A stretch of DNA of 64,000 nt from an uncultured Lachnospiraceae bacterium. GTDB lineage: Bacteria > Bacillota > Clostridia > Lachnospirales > Lachnospiraceae. The translations under genes and the position numbers were made by a program. The notes under the pieces are model-generated. The model made no database searches, was not told where the DNA came from, and saw only the letters and a list, made by a program, of their open reading frames with translations. Positions 54,572 through 63,855 of this stretch are shown here, one piece after another (within the stretch, counting starts at the first letter, position 1; every line of letters starts with the position of its first letter). The DNA lies in assembly GCA_947567595.1 (NCBI GenBank), contig CANOMQ010000012.1, positions 40,074 to 104,073 on the forward strand. The letters run 5' to 3'.

Positions 54572-55747
54572 TTAATGATGAAACAGCCGGATGCCCGTAA
54601 AGCACATCGCAATGTTGTATTTGTTGCAGGTCTCAATCACATTGTCATCCCGAATGGAACCGCCCGGCTGCGCAATATATTTCACACCGCTTCGGTGCGC
54701 CCGCTCCACATTGTCGCCAAACGGGAAAAACGCGTCTGAGCCAAGCGCCACGTCCGTCATCTGGTCAAGCCATGCACGCTTTTCCTCCCTTGTCAGCACG
54801 TCCGGCTTTTGCGTAAAAAACTGCTCCCAAGTCCCGTCCGCAAGCACGTCCATGTAATCGTCGCTCATGTACACATCAATCGTGTTGTCCCTGTCGGCAC
54901 GCCCGATTTTTTCCTGAAACGGCAGGCTTAATACCTTCGGGTGCTGACGCAGGAACCAGTTGTCCGCCTTATTGCCCGCAAGCCTTGTGCAGTGGATACG
55001 CGACTGCTGCCCCGCGCCGATGCCGATTGCCTGTCCGTCCTTGACATAGCATACCGAATTCGACTGCGTATACTTTAGCGTAATCATCGCAATCGCAAGA
55101 TCCATCTTCGCCTGCTCGGGAATCTCCTTGTTTTCCGTCACCACATTCGCAAACAGCGCGTCGTCAATCACAAGCTCGTTCCTGCCCTGCTCAAACGTAA
55201 TGCCGTAAACATCTTTTGTCTCCACGGGATTTGGCACATAATCAGGATTGATTTGGATTACCGCATAGTTCCCCTTCTTCTTTGCCTTTAAAAGTTCAAG
55301 CGCCTCCGGCTCATATCCCGGCGCAATAATCCCGTCCGAAACCTCGCGCTTAATCAGCCTTGCCGTATCCACATCGCATACATCAGACAATGCAATAAAA
55401 TCACCGAAGGAAGACATTCTGTCCGCACCTCGCGCCCTTGCATACGCGCACGCAAGCGGCGACAGCTCGCCCATATCGTCCACCCAGTAAATCTTGCGCC
55501 CGATATCACACAACGGAATCCCTACTGCTGCCCCCGCAGGAGATACATGCTTAAACGACGTCGCTGCCGGAAGCCCTGTTGCCTTTTTCAGCTCCTTGAC
55601 AAGCTGCCAGCCGTTGAATGCGTCAAGGAAGTTGATATATCCCGGCTTTCCGTTCAACACTTCTATCGGAAGCTCCCCATCTTTCCTATAGATTTTAGAA
55701 GGTTTCTGATTGGGGTTACAACCATATTTCAATTCCAGTTCTTTCAT
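54572..55747 (-). CDS. Stand-alone AICAR formyltransferase
   Basis: Transfers a formyl group from 10-formyl-THF to AICAR, the ninth step of purine synthesis; 391 residues. In most bacteria this activity is the C-terminal domain of bifunctional PurH, but the cyclohydrolase domain is absent here. Diagnostic are MKELELKYGCNPNQKPSKIY, AATSFKHVSPAGAAVG (the catalytic Lys-His pair) and SNSVCYVKDGQAIGIGAGQQ, SRIHCTRLAGNKAD, SDAFFPFGDNVERA. The partner step is supplied by the gene 26 bases upstream. The ATG at 55747 follows AAAGGAG. Confidence 0.94.
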   Translation of the reverse strand: MKELELKYGCNPNQKPSKIYRKDGELPIEVLNGKPGYINFLDAFNGWQLVKELKKATGLPAATSFKHVSPAGAAVGIPLCDIGRKIYWVDDMGELSPLACAYARARGADRMSSFGDFIALSDVCDVDTARLIKREVSDGIIAPGYEPEALELLKAKKKGNYAVIQINPDYVPNPVETKDVYGITFEQGRNELVIDDALFANVVTENKEIPEQAKMDLAIAMITLKYTQSNSVCYVKDGQAIGIGAGQQSRIHCTRLAGNKADNWFLRQHPKVLSLPFQEKIGRADRDNTIDVYMSDDYMDVLADGTWEQFFTQKPDVLTREEKRAWLDQMTDVALGSDAFFPFGDNVERAHRSGVKYIAQPGGSIRDDNVIETCNKYNIAMCFTGIRLFHH

Positions 55748-55773
55748 GCTCTGCTGCTCCTTTCCAATTCCCA

Positions 55774-56487
55774 CTATACATTTTTGTTATAAATTTTTGA
55801 CGCGTATGTCCCTGTCTCAATATCAATAAAGCGGATAAAAAGCGACACCTTATTGTCGTCATTTAAGCTTGCCCACACCATGTCGCCAAACGCGTCCATG
55901 TCATTTGGAATGTCCACAAGCTTTGGCTCGCCCTCAAAGCTTGGCAGCGGATTGCCGTCGCACATGTACGTGTGGATAAAGTGCCCCTCGCCCGCCACGG
56001 GATTGTTGTATGCAAATGTGTAACGGTTGCAGGCGTCAGGATTGCCGTTGTTGCTCTTTAAAATGGATATTGCATAGTTATAGCTGCCGTTTTCAATGTG
56101 CAAAATCCCTGAAATCCGCGGCGTATAGTTGGGCGCGTCCGGCTCAAACTCCCGCGTGCGCAGCGCCTGCTCGAACGTCTGCTGCTTGTCCATCAGCTCA
56201 TAAATCGTGTCCGTCTGGTCGCCGTTTGTGACAATCGTCTTGTTCCCAAGCACGCGGACCGGCGCATAGATAATCAGACTCGGGTCGCTTAGCTTTGACG
56301 GATCAAATGCCTGCGTGCGAATGCCCTCGCCGTCCTCCACGAACACGCGGTTCCTGCTGTTCTCGCTCCTTCCCATGATAAAGTACGCGATTGCCGCCTT
56401 CTTCCCGTCACCTGTCCTTCCGATGACAATGCCCCTGCCCGGATATGCATTTCCTTTCAGCTCCTGTTCTAAAGATAACATCTTCAT
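55774..56487 (-). CDS. PurO-type IMP cyclohydrolase
   Basis: A 237-residue protein matching the IMP cyclohydrolase family of the PurO type, which closes FAICAR to IMP without similarity to the PurH N-terminal domain. Marks: NAYPGRGIVIGRT, AYFIMGRSENSRNRVF, YAPVRVLGNKTIVTNGDQTD and TPRISGILHI. It stands directly upstream of the stand-alone AICAR formyltransferase, so together the two replace PurH. GGAGG precedes the ATG. Confidence 0.93.
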   Translation of the reverse strand: MKMLSLEQELKGNAYPGRGIVIGRTGDGKKAAIAYFIMGRSENSRNRVFVEDGEGIRTQAFDPSKLSDPSLIIYAPVRVLGNKTIVTNGDQTDTIYELMDKQQTFEQALRTREFEPDAPNYTPRISGILHIENGSYNYAISILKSNNGNPDACNRYTFAYNNPVAGEGHFIHTYMCDGNPLPSFEGEPKLVDIPNDMDAFGDMVWASLNDDNKVSLFIRFIDIETGTYASKIYNKNV

Positions 56488-56518
56488 TCCAATTATCCTC
56501 CTACTGTATTTTCTAATA

Positions 56519-59443
56519 TCAGAACTCTATTTTACAAATTTCACTTTCTGCGCCTATCGTATCTTCCGGACAGGCAACCGTATATTCGATTACGGTCGGC
56601 TCACATGCCCTGATATAGATATACGCTTCATCCCGCGGGTCAATTAAGATCTCCTTGTACGGGATATTGCCGATTAGCGGAGGCTCTTCCCTGACATCCG
56701 CCGTAGGATCGGTCGTGTAATAAATACGCACGGTCCGCTTTGCAGCGCCTTGAAAACGTATCCATTTACCATACTGCGTTTCCACGGGGGACAGTCTGCA
56801 GTCAAAGTGACGCCTTCTTTCCCGTCCGAGATAATACTTAAAGCGCGTCTGTTCCTCGGCATCCGTCTCGAAGTTCTTTTCCACCTTAATGGAACTTCCT
56901 TCCCTGCTCTTTATCAACCCGTAGGCAACACTTGTCTTTGCGTTGGGCACATATTCGTCCCCGTTTTCCTCATTCATAGGCTCTGACAATATAAAGCCGG
57001 GACCGCCCTTCTTTGAGGAATCATTCTTAATCATTTCTTCAAACAATTCTCTGACAAAAATGGATTTGCTGGAATTGCCCGCAAGGAAAATATATACCTG
57101 TCCGTCATAATCTGCAAGCTTTCCTTCCTTTTGAAACGCCTTACCCATACATTTGAAAAATGCGTCGATGCCTTTTTGTATCCTTGCCTTTATCAAAGAA
57201 ATTAAACTTTGGGTATCAACCGCAAACCTACAGTCAGACAGCATATTTCCGTCAATGTCATACAACGCAGGCTCTATGTATTCCTCATACAATGCACCAT
57301 TTTTTGCAATGCAAGGATTCGCATTGGCATCCCCCGCCGCCTCATGGCGATACTTCTTTTCCCAATTTTCCTCCTGATGCCACAATGGTCTGAGTTCTTC
57401 TTTTAGTATGGACATATTCCGCCGCGCGATTTGAGAATCGGATATCAACGTTTCGCTTCCCATAAACGCGTTTTCCCCAAACGGCAGAGAACATGTAATC
57501 CGTTTTTCCCTCGCAAATCCCTTATTCTTCTTAAACACGTCATAAGCCAGCAGTTCGAGGATTTTTTCACCGCCCAGCGTAACGTCGGAGTCTGCGCCAA
57601 AGCACTCTAAAACATAATCATACCCTTCGATTTCATATTCCTCTTCGCTGGCGCCTCTCCAAACACCAAAACCAAAATCCGCTGTTCCGCCACCAAAATC
57701 AAAAATCCCATACCAGTACCGGTCATTCTCATCTTCCGGTTCCAAGTCACTCATCTCCAAAGCAGTTACCGCATATGCCGCCGGTTCACTGATTCCCAGC
57801 TGAACACTAAACTCCTTCATACATTCTTCATCTTCCAAAATACACATAGGAAGTGATTTTCGGATTCCGCGCTCAAAGCTTGACACAATCAACTGTCTTG
57901 TTTCCTTGGAATACCCAACAGGAAACGACATCAGATATTTCATATAAATACCGTTGCGCATATTATTGATATACATACCGATGTAATATGCGTAAAACTC
58001 AATTGGATTGATGATGTTTTCCTCTTTTGAGTTAGCGGTTCCGAACCGGTATTCGTGCTTTTGTTTATCCCAAATGATGATATTTTCCTTCTCATGATTC
58101 GCCCATTGTTTCAAATCCGCATAATATGCGTAAAATTCATTGGGCGGGCAGGAGCTGTAATCCTTGTATGCGTCATACGAAACAAAGAAGTCATCACAGC
58201 TTGTTTCCGGTCTTCCGTCCTGTTCATAATACTTCTTTATAAATTTATCCAAATCCGTACATTCAATGATTGTCGGATTTTCATAATCATTCTCACGAAT
58301 CTCTGCGGAAAGCGTCTCTGCCCCAATGCGGATTGGTATGATTGCACTGGTGTCATCCTGCCGCACGACAACGGTGCTCTTGGTTCCAAAGTCAATGCCG
58401 ACAACACCTGTTTTGATATCTTTTTTCGGGTCCCGCTGCACCAATTTCCCTTTTTCCGGAATTTCCACATCTTCAGTGCAGCCAAACAAATCCCAATGTC
58501 CCCGTTTAATATCATACAGCAAATCTTCGTCATAAGATTCCAAACGGCATCTTCGCTTGTCGCAATCCAACAGATCCCTTATGTCGTTAAATGTCTTTTT
58601 CCACTGCGGCACATTTTGGTCTGGTATTTCCTTCGTGTTTGTTTCTTGTTCCATTGTCTTGTCGGAAGCGTCATTTAGGAGCGTTTCTTCCTCCGGCTCC
58701 GCTGCAGGCGGCGTAGCTGTATCGGACACTGTGTCGGCAATTATTGTTTCCTTTGGTTCTGCTTCTGGTATTTCCCCTGCCGAAACTGTGAAGGGTGCTG
58801 TTTCTTCAACTGTTTCTTCTTCCGACGCTGCTTCCCATGCCAAAGATGCATTAAGTGTTTCCCGCTGCAGGGTTATTTCTTCCACTGTCGGGGAATCCTG
58901 CTGTACAGCAAGTTTGCCGTCAGGAGTTCTTTCATATGAAGCAATATATTCCCAATTTTCAAAGCTTGTAAAGTTTCTTCTGTCAGTATCTTGATCCTTT
59001 ACATAAACACACCTCAGGGTACTTACCCTGTCCATGAACTGTTTGCGTCTTACCATCCTGATTGGAGCATCATATAATACAGGAACTTCCCCCGCAATTT
59101 CCCATAGCTGCCTATCAATCCTCCAGTCGTCGCAGGCGCTGATCCTGCTCAATCCGCCAAAAAAATCCTTTGCGCACTCCTCTGTTGGCAGACCACAGTC
59201 ACATTCCTGCCTGCCTATCATAAGTTTTCTGTTTTCTGAAAATGCATCCCATGCCCCGTATGTCCTGTCGAAGTTCTGCTGTTGCGGCACTAAAATCCCC
59301 GCTTTTTTATAAAAATACAAAATTTCGCCGTCTGCATCCCTAAATGCGATAAAACCTGTTTCTAAAAACAGTAAATTCTCCTCAAGCATCCTTCTTACAT
59401 TGCTGTCATTCCTATAGATGATATCGTACACACTGCATTTCAT
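56519..59443 (-). CDS. Large Hsp70/actin-fold ATPase with unknown N-terminal region
   Basis: A 974-residue cytoplasmic protein. The N-terminal 200 residues (with CDCGLPTEEC) match nothing I know. A Glu/Thr-rich linker follows (about 205-275). From about 345 on there is an Hsp70-like ATPase: TGVVGIDFGTKSTVVV (phosphate 1), YGIFDFGGGTADFGFGV (phosphate 2, near 590) and VYIFLAGNSSKSIF (adenosine motif, near 780). There is no DnaK-type substrate domain; the C-terminus is a 100-residue beta-rich tail (IRFQGAAKRTVRIYYTTD). It is monocistronic, with its own consensus promoter. It may be a chaperone-like or scaffold protein; function unknown. The linker resembles that of the secreted repeat proteins in composition only. 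Confidence 0.82.
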   Translation of the reverse strand: MKCSVYDIIYRNDSNVRRMLEENLLFLETGFIAFRDADGEILYFYKKAGILVPQQQNFDRTYGAWDAFSENRKLMIGRQECDCGLPTEECAKDFFGGLSRISACDDWRIDRQLWEIAGEVPVLYDAPIRMVRRKQFMDRVSTLRCVYVKDQDTDRRNFTSFENWEYIASYERTPDGKLAVQQDSPTVEEITLQRETLNASLAWEAASEEETVEETAPFTVSAGEIPEAEPKETIIADTVSDTATPPAAEPEEETLLNDASDKTMEQETNTKEIPDQNVPQWKKTFNDIRDLLDCDKRRCRLESYDEDLLYDIKRGHWDLFGCTEDVEIPEKGKLVQRDPKKDIKTGVVGIDFGTKSTVVVRQDDTSAIIPIRIGAETLSAEIRENDYENPTIIECTDLDKFIKKYYEQDGRPETSCDDFFVSYDAYKDYSSCPPNEFYAYYADLKQWANHEKENIIIWDKQKHEYRFGTANSKEENIINPIEFYAYYIGMYINNMRNGIYMKYLMSFPVGYSKETRQLIVSSFERGIRKSLPMCILEDEECMKEFSVQLGISEPAAYAVTALEMSDLEPEDENDRYWYGIFDFGGGTADFGFGVWRGASEEEYEIEGYDYVLECFGADSDVTLGGEKILELLAYDVFKKNKGFAREKRITCSLPFGENAFMGSETLISDSQIARRNMSILKEELRPLWHQEENWEKKYRHEAAGDANANPCIAKNGALYEEYIEPALYDIDGNMLSDCRFAVDTQSLISLIKARIQKGIDAFFKCMGKAFQKEGKLADYDGQVYIFLAGNSSKSIFVRELFEEMIKNDSSKKGGPGFILSEPMNEENGDEYVPNAKTSVAYGLIKSREGSSIKVEKNFETDAEEQTRFKYYLGRERRRHFDCRLSPVETQYGKWIRFQGAAKRTVRIYYTTDPTADVREEPPLIGNIPYKEILIDPRDEAYIYIRACEPTVIEYTVACPEDTIGAESEICKIEF

Positions 59444-59496
59444 ATACTTACTTTCCTTCCTACCTGCTTATTTTGTGATTGCGGTCTCTTGGAATT

Positions 59497-59525
59497 ATTA
59501 TAAACCATTCCTTGTCTATTATCAA
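59497..59525 (-). promoter_or_regulatory. Promoter of the Hsp70-like gene
   Basis: Minus strand: TTGATA (59520-59525), 17-base spacer, TATAAT (59497-59502). The gap 59444-59639 holds nothing else clear beyond a GCAAATTTGC palindrome. Confidence 0.8.
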
Positions 59526-59639
59526 TCTGTATTTGTCCAACTGCACGAATCAGCACATATTCCATAAGGAACAATTGTCTGCAAATTTGCAAACTGGTGT
59601 GTAAATAACTAAGTATACAGATATTCATTTCAGTCCAAG

Positions 59640-61184
59640 TTAATCATTCTCATCCATATAATTCTTAGCATCCTTTACAAAGCTTGCAATAATCAATATA
59701 ATAACCAATGCAATCGGAAATGCCGCAATAATTGACACGGTCTGTAAATTACTCATGGAACCTTCCGAAAAAATAAGCGCAATCGGCAGCAGTATCAGTA
59801 AGATAGCCCAAAAAAGCTTCATCTTATTCCCTGCCTCTTCCCCCTCCTTCAATTGCCTGTAGCTATACTGGCTCGCTACCAAGGTAATGCTGTCAAAGGA
59901 AGTTGCATAAAACGCAATCATCGAAACAATCAGCAATACCAGCACAACGGAATGCAATGGAAGCGTACTGATAATTGCAATGACCGTCTGATACAAATCC
60001 CCGCATTGTTCAAAGAACGCCATAACATCGAATTTCCCTTTTTGCTGTAAGCCAAGTCCATAATTTCCCAAGACAATAAATGAGATTAACGTGCTGCTCA
60101 CACCAAATACATATGCGCCAAGAATGACCTGCTTCACAGTCCTTCCCCTGCTGATGTTTCCCATAAAAAACGGAGATGCCACACACCATACCATCCAGTA
60201 CGCCCAGTAAAATATCGTCCAATTCTGCGGGAAGGAGGACGTGCGAAGCGCGTCAGTCCATGTGCTAAGACCGATAAAGTTCTGAGCCATATTGCCAATT
60301 GCCGTAAATCCGGTCTCTATTATATATCTTGTCTCCCCGCCAAATATCAATACATAGAGCAGCAACGCTCCGAACAAATACATACACATGTTTGCCAGCC
60401 ATGACACCCCTTTTATTCCCTTCATTACGGCAAACGTATATACAAGGCAGGTAATTACCAAAATCATAATCGTCACATACTTCGAACCTTCAATCCCGAC
60501 TAGACTTGTGAGCGCCGCGGAAAGCAGCGGAGTCGCCACGGAAAATGTCGTAGCCGTTCCGGCAATCAACGCAATCACTGCCAAAATGTCAATCACCTTT
60601 CCCATTGCTTTATCCGTCTTATCTCCAAGAATCGGGCGGCACGCTTCCGAGTACTTCTGCTTCTTTACACCGCGCACATGCAGCATGAAGCCAAAACATG
60701 CCGCCAAAACAGCATAAAAGCTCCACGGAATTGGTCCCCAGTGAAACAAAGGATAGGTTGATGCCCAGTCCTGAACAGCGCCAAGCTCTGCTACATGAGG
60801 CTCCTGTGCATAGGAAATCCATTCACAAAGCGAATAAAACAGAATATCCGCTGCAAGACCACAGGTAAACACCATCGCTCCCCATGTCCAAAAACCATAT
60901 TTCGGTTTTTCTCCCTTCCTCCCCAATGTGATTTTTCCAATATCGGAAAACGCAATCCAAAAAGAAACAATCAGAACACCCAGTCCAATAACAAGGTAGT
61001 ATGTCCCAAAGGTATCCCCTAAAAAACTTCTGACTGCTGTCAGTGTGTTCGTGGATTCTTCCGGTTTTACAACAAACATGATACATAACAATAATATTGC
61101 AATAAAAGGTATCACGGTTGTTGCCGGATCAATCCTCCTTAGTGCGGCTATATCCTTCTTTGTCCCATTTTCGCTTTTCACCAT
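59640..61184 (-). CDS. BCCT family choline/betaine transporter
   Basis: A 514-residue, 12-segment secondary transporter of the betaine-choline-carnitine family. Signature regions are present: TWGAMVFTCGLAADILFYS, FHWGPIPWSFY, FYWAYWMVWCVASPFFMG and ISRGRTVKQVILGAY. It follows the LicC-like gene by two bases, its ribosome site lying inside the licC end. In this context it most likely imports choline for the kinase and cytidylyltransferase encoded upstream, replacing LicB. Carnitine or betaine remain possible substrates. Confidence 0.92.
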   Translation of the reverse strand: MVKSENGTKKDIAALRRIDPATTVIPFIAILLLCIMFVVKPEESTNTLTAVRSFLGDTFGTYYLVIGLGVLIVSFWIAFSDIGKITLGRKGEKPKYGFWTWGAMVFTCGLAADILFYSLCEWISYAQEPHVAELGAVQDWASTYPLFHWGPIPWSFYAVLAACFGFMLHVRGVKKQKYSEACRPILGDKTDKAMGKVIDILAVIALIAGTATTFSVATPLLSAALTSLVGIEGSKYVTIMILVITCLVYTFAVMKGIKGVSWLANMCMYLFGALLLYVLIFGGETRYIIETGFTAIGNMAQNFIGLSTWTDALRTSSFPQNWTIFYWAYWMVWCVASPFFMGNISRGRTVKQVILGAYVFGVSSTLISFIVLGNYGLGLQQKGKFDVMAFFEQCGDLYQTVIAIISTLPLHSVVLVLLIVSMIAFYATSFDSITLVASQYSYRQLKEGEEAGNKMKLFWAILLILLPIALIFSEGSMSNLQTVSIIAAFPIALVIILIIASFVKDAKNYMDEND

Positions 61185-61186
61185 GT

Positions 61187-61906
61187 TCACTCCCCTTTTA
61201 TGTATTTTGAATAACTTCCATCAATTGCAGCCAATTCTTCCAATCCGTCAATTTCAACGAGGTCGCCTGCGTTCATTTGCCTAATCCCAAGTTCATACTC
61301 CTGCGGATAGCAGAACATGACAACATCGTCCCAATAAAGCTGTATATTTTTCTTTTTTTCAAATTCCGTTTCAAGATGTCCCCGAAGCTTTCGCCCGTCC
61401 TTTGCAGTCCACCTTGAGATACTATACAACTGCCAGCCACGGCTTCCCCCGGTTCTCGAACAATGCGTAACAATCCCGTTTTCAACCGTCATCAGCCATT
61501 CGTTCGTCGGTTCCTGCGTCCAAACTGCATTGTATCCGGAACGCTCAAATTCAGGTGATAAAATATTGCTGTTATAAATCATTTGGTCTCCGTCAAGAAT
61601 AATCGCGTTTTCAATGTACTCCCGCGCAACATACAATGAAGATATATTATTACAGTCCTCATAATAAGGATTTTCAATTAAAGTAATATCCGGGTTCTCC
61701 TTCACCAAGCATTCAAACTGTTCCTTCTTATATCCGACAACCACATAGATTTCATAAATCCCGTTTTCGTGTAATCCCCGAATGACTGTATCAATCATCC
61801 GAATACCATTCACCAAAACCAGCGGCTTTGGTGTTTCCAACGTAACCGGCTGCATACGTTTCCCAACACCTGCTGCCATTATAATTGCCCTATTCACCTG
61901 ATGCAT
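61187..61906 (-). CDS. LicC-like phosphocholine cytidylyltransferase
   Basis: A 239-residue nucleotidyltransferase. The NTP-binding start is RAIIMAAGVGKRMQPVTLET followed by PKPLVLVNG; then IYVVVGYKKEQFE, AIILDGDQMIYNS (metal-binding Asp) and IQLYWDDVVMFCY. Length and pattern fit LicC, which makes CDP-choline from phosphocholine and CTP. The start at 61906 follows GGAGA and lies inside the 3' end of the choline-kinase fusion gene. The BCCT gene follows. Confidence 0.88.
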   Translation of the reverse strand: MHQVNRAIIMAAGVGKRMQPVTLETPKPLVLVNGIRMIDTVIRGLHENGIYEIYVVVGYKKEQFECLVKENPDITLIENPYYEDCNNISSLYVAREYIENAIILDGDQMIYNSNILSPEFERSGYNAVWTQEPTNEWLMTVENGIVTHCSRTGGSRGWQLYSISRWTAKDGRKLRGHLETEFEKKKNIQLYWDDVVMFCYPQEYELGIRQMNAGDLVEIDGLEELAAIDGSYSKYIKGE

Positions 61907-63665
61907 CGCCAATCTCCATTTCCTTTTTCGCTATCCGGTAGTATTCTTTTGCATATCGGTACTGATGCAGAGAATATTCCCCAAACTCCACTCCCAAATT
62001 ACATTTGTACTCACACCAGTTGCTCCACAGAAGCCCGCATGCAGCGATATAGCAGTAAATCTTGGTACGCACATTGCGTAAACACTGGTTTTCAAAATAA
62101 AGGTCAATCAGTCTGTCCACCTGATTTTTGTCATAAAAGCTGTAAATGCAAAACATTGCAATATCCACATGCGGGTCCTGCATTCCCGCATACTCCCAGT
62201 CCGTTAGCTGGAGATGTTCTTTCCCTGTCTCATCTGTATAAAACAGAAAATTATCGGGCACCGCATCTATGTGGGTAAGACAATATTGCGAGGCATATTT
62301 CGTTATATAGTTTTTTAATGACAGTACATTTTGCTTTGTTTCCTGATAGTCTCTGTATACCGATGCACGTCCGCCCCAAAGTTTTTCATAAAATTCAATC
62401 TGTCCAAATATATCAAACTGATGTTCAACCTTCAGGTTCATATCATGAAAGCCACGCAGCTTTTTCATGCAGTTCTCCAAATCGGATATCCTGTTCGGAT
62501 CGCAAACCCTGACGCCTTCAAGAAATCTGGTAATTTTATACCCGGTAGCGGGATTTAAATACACCGTGTTATCACATAACCCCTTATTTTCAATCGCTCT
62601 ATAAACCTGCGCCTCCTGCCTGCGGTTAATAAGCTGGTCTGTTCCCTCTCCCGGGATTCTCATGATATACTTCATTCCCTTAAACGAAAAGAGGAACGAA
62701 CGGTTTGTCATTCCCTTTTTCAACACAGAAATATCAACAATTTCCTTGACGGAACCGTGCAGTACCTCCGCTATGAGGTCAAGCACCTCTGACTTTAACT
62801 GATTTGACTCGCCGTCGAGTTCACGAAGTTGTTCGTATGTATTCACTTCAACAACATCTGACGCGGAAACAACCTTTGCCGCAACAATCATTTTTCCTTT
62901 TTGATATAGCGCCGTTTCCCAAAAAGCATCATCATACGCACCATCACCGCATAACGCTTCCACACGCTGTTTAACAGACAGACAGTCTTCACCGAGCAAA
63001 TAAGCTATGCCAACCATTGCATTCCCACTTTCTGATTTTGATGTGGTAACTAATTCCAGCTTCCTGTTTACACGCACCTCACTGTCATCATCAACAAGGC
63101 TGCTTACCATGTACCACGAATACAGCTCATACTGGTGAAATGGATTTCTGTCACACCAAATGTCACAGGGAACGATATATGTGTTGGATAACTTATCTAA
63201 TACAAGCTTTAGGGAATGCAGATTGTTTTTTGACGCATACGCTCTATTTACAATCAGTTCTACCCCATATTCGTCTATCAGATACTCATATCGTTCTTTC
63301 ATAAATCCAACAACTATGTAAATTTCTGTAATTCCGACTTCGTGAAGCTGTTTGATCAGCCGCTCAATTAACGGCTCGTTGTTGACCTCAAGCAGTCCTT
63401 TTGGGATTTCCAAATTTATCGGTATCATACGCACGCCAAAGCCCGCAGCAAGTATGACTGCATTCTTAGGCGATTTTTCCTTGTATTCTTCGCGTGCCTT
63501 TATAGTCGGACAGTTATTTTCGCCGAGATATCCTTTTTCCCTGAGACTATTAATGGAGCGATTTACAATCCCCAACGAATGTCCGGATAATTCAGACAAT
63601 ATTCTTTGATTGATAAATGGGTGTAAAAAAATCGCTTGCATGATATCACATTCTTGTATGTTCAT
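61890..63665 (-). CDS. Three-part fusion: HTH, nucleotidyltransferase and LicA-like choline kinase
   Basis: A 591-residue protein. Residues 1-55 look like a winged helix (INQRILSELSGHSLGIVNRS, INSLREKGYLGEN). Residues about 72-300 are a second NTP transferase of the LicC type (AVILAAGFGVRMIPINLEIP, EIYIVVGFMKERYE, YIVPCDIWCDRN). From about 310 to the end is a choline/ethanolamine kinase-like APH-fold domain: KKGMTNRSFLFSFKG, YIMRIPGEGTDQLI, the catalytic LTHIDAVPDNFLF (HxDxxxxN) and LTDWEYAGMQDPHVDIA. It heads the phosphocholine operon behind a consensus promoter. The start at 63665 follows GAGGAT. The HTH may allow self-regulation. Confidence 0.88.
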   Translation of the reverse strand: MNIQECDIMQAIFLHPFINQRILSELSGHSLGIVNRSINSLREKGYLGENNCPTIKAREEYKEKSPKNAVILAAGFGVRMIPINLEIPKGLLEVNNEPLIERLIKQLHEVGITEIYIVVGFMKERYEYLIDEYGVELIVNRAYASKNNLHSLKLVLDKLSNTYIVPCDIWCDRNPFHQYELYSWYMVSSLVDDDSEVRVNRKLELVTTSKSESGNAMVGIAYLLGEDCLSVKQRVEALCGDGAYDDAFWETALYQKGKMIVAAKVVSASDVVEVNTYEQLRELDGESNQLKSEVLDLIAEVLHGSVKEIVDISVLKKGMTNRSFLFSFKGMKYIMRIPGEGTDQLINRRQEAQVYRAIENKGLCDNTVYLNPATGYKITRFLEGVRVCDPNRISDLENCMKKLRGFHDMNLKVEHQFDIFGQIEFYEKLWGGRASVYRDYQETKQNVLSLKNYITKYASQYCLTHIDAVPDNFLFYTDETGKEHLQLTDWEYAGMQDPHVDIAMFCIYSFYDKNQVDRLIDLYFENQCLRNVRTKIYCYIAACGLLWSNWCEYKCNLGVEFGEYSLHQYRYAKEYYRIAKKEMEIGDASGE

Positions 63666-63702
63666 GAACATCCTCTTTTCCATATTTTATGAACTATAAA
63701 AT

Positions 63703-63731
63703 ATAATACAATAATATATACCTTTTGTCAA
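63703..63731 (-). promoter_or_regulatory. Promoter of the phosphocholine operon
   Basis: Minus strand: TTGACA (63726-63731), 17-base spacer, TATTAT (63703-63708), about 38 bases ahead of the fusion gene start. Confidence 0.88.
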
Positions 63732-63795
63732 GTTTGCACTTTATTTCAAATGGGGAACTTATAAAGATAAAATGTACTCAAATTTTATACCAACA

Positions 63796-63836
63796 AAAAA
63801 AGCATAAAACCTGAAATTTCAGACTTTACGCTTTTT
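63796..63836 (-). terminator. Terminator after the right-edge gene
   Basis: An interrupted stem: AAAAAGC, TAAA and CTGAAA on one side with TTTCAG, TTTA and GCTTTTT on the other, followed on the minus strand by TTTTTTT. It separates the edge gene from the phosphocholine operon. Confidence 0.75.
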
Positions 63837-63855
63837 ATAGAAAACAATATTAATA

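Noticed and set aside
59440-59628. 62-codon open frame upstream of the Hsp70-like gene
   Set aside because: It spans the consensus promoter at 59497-59525 and has no ribosome site.
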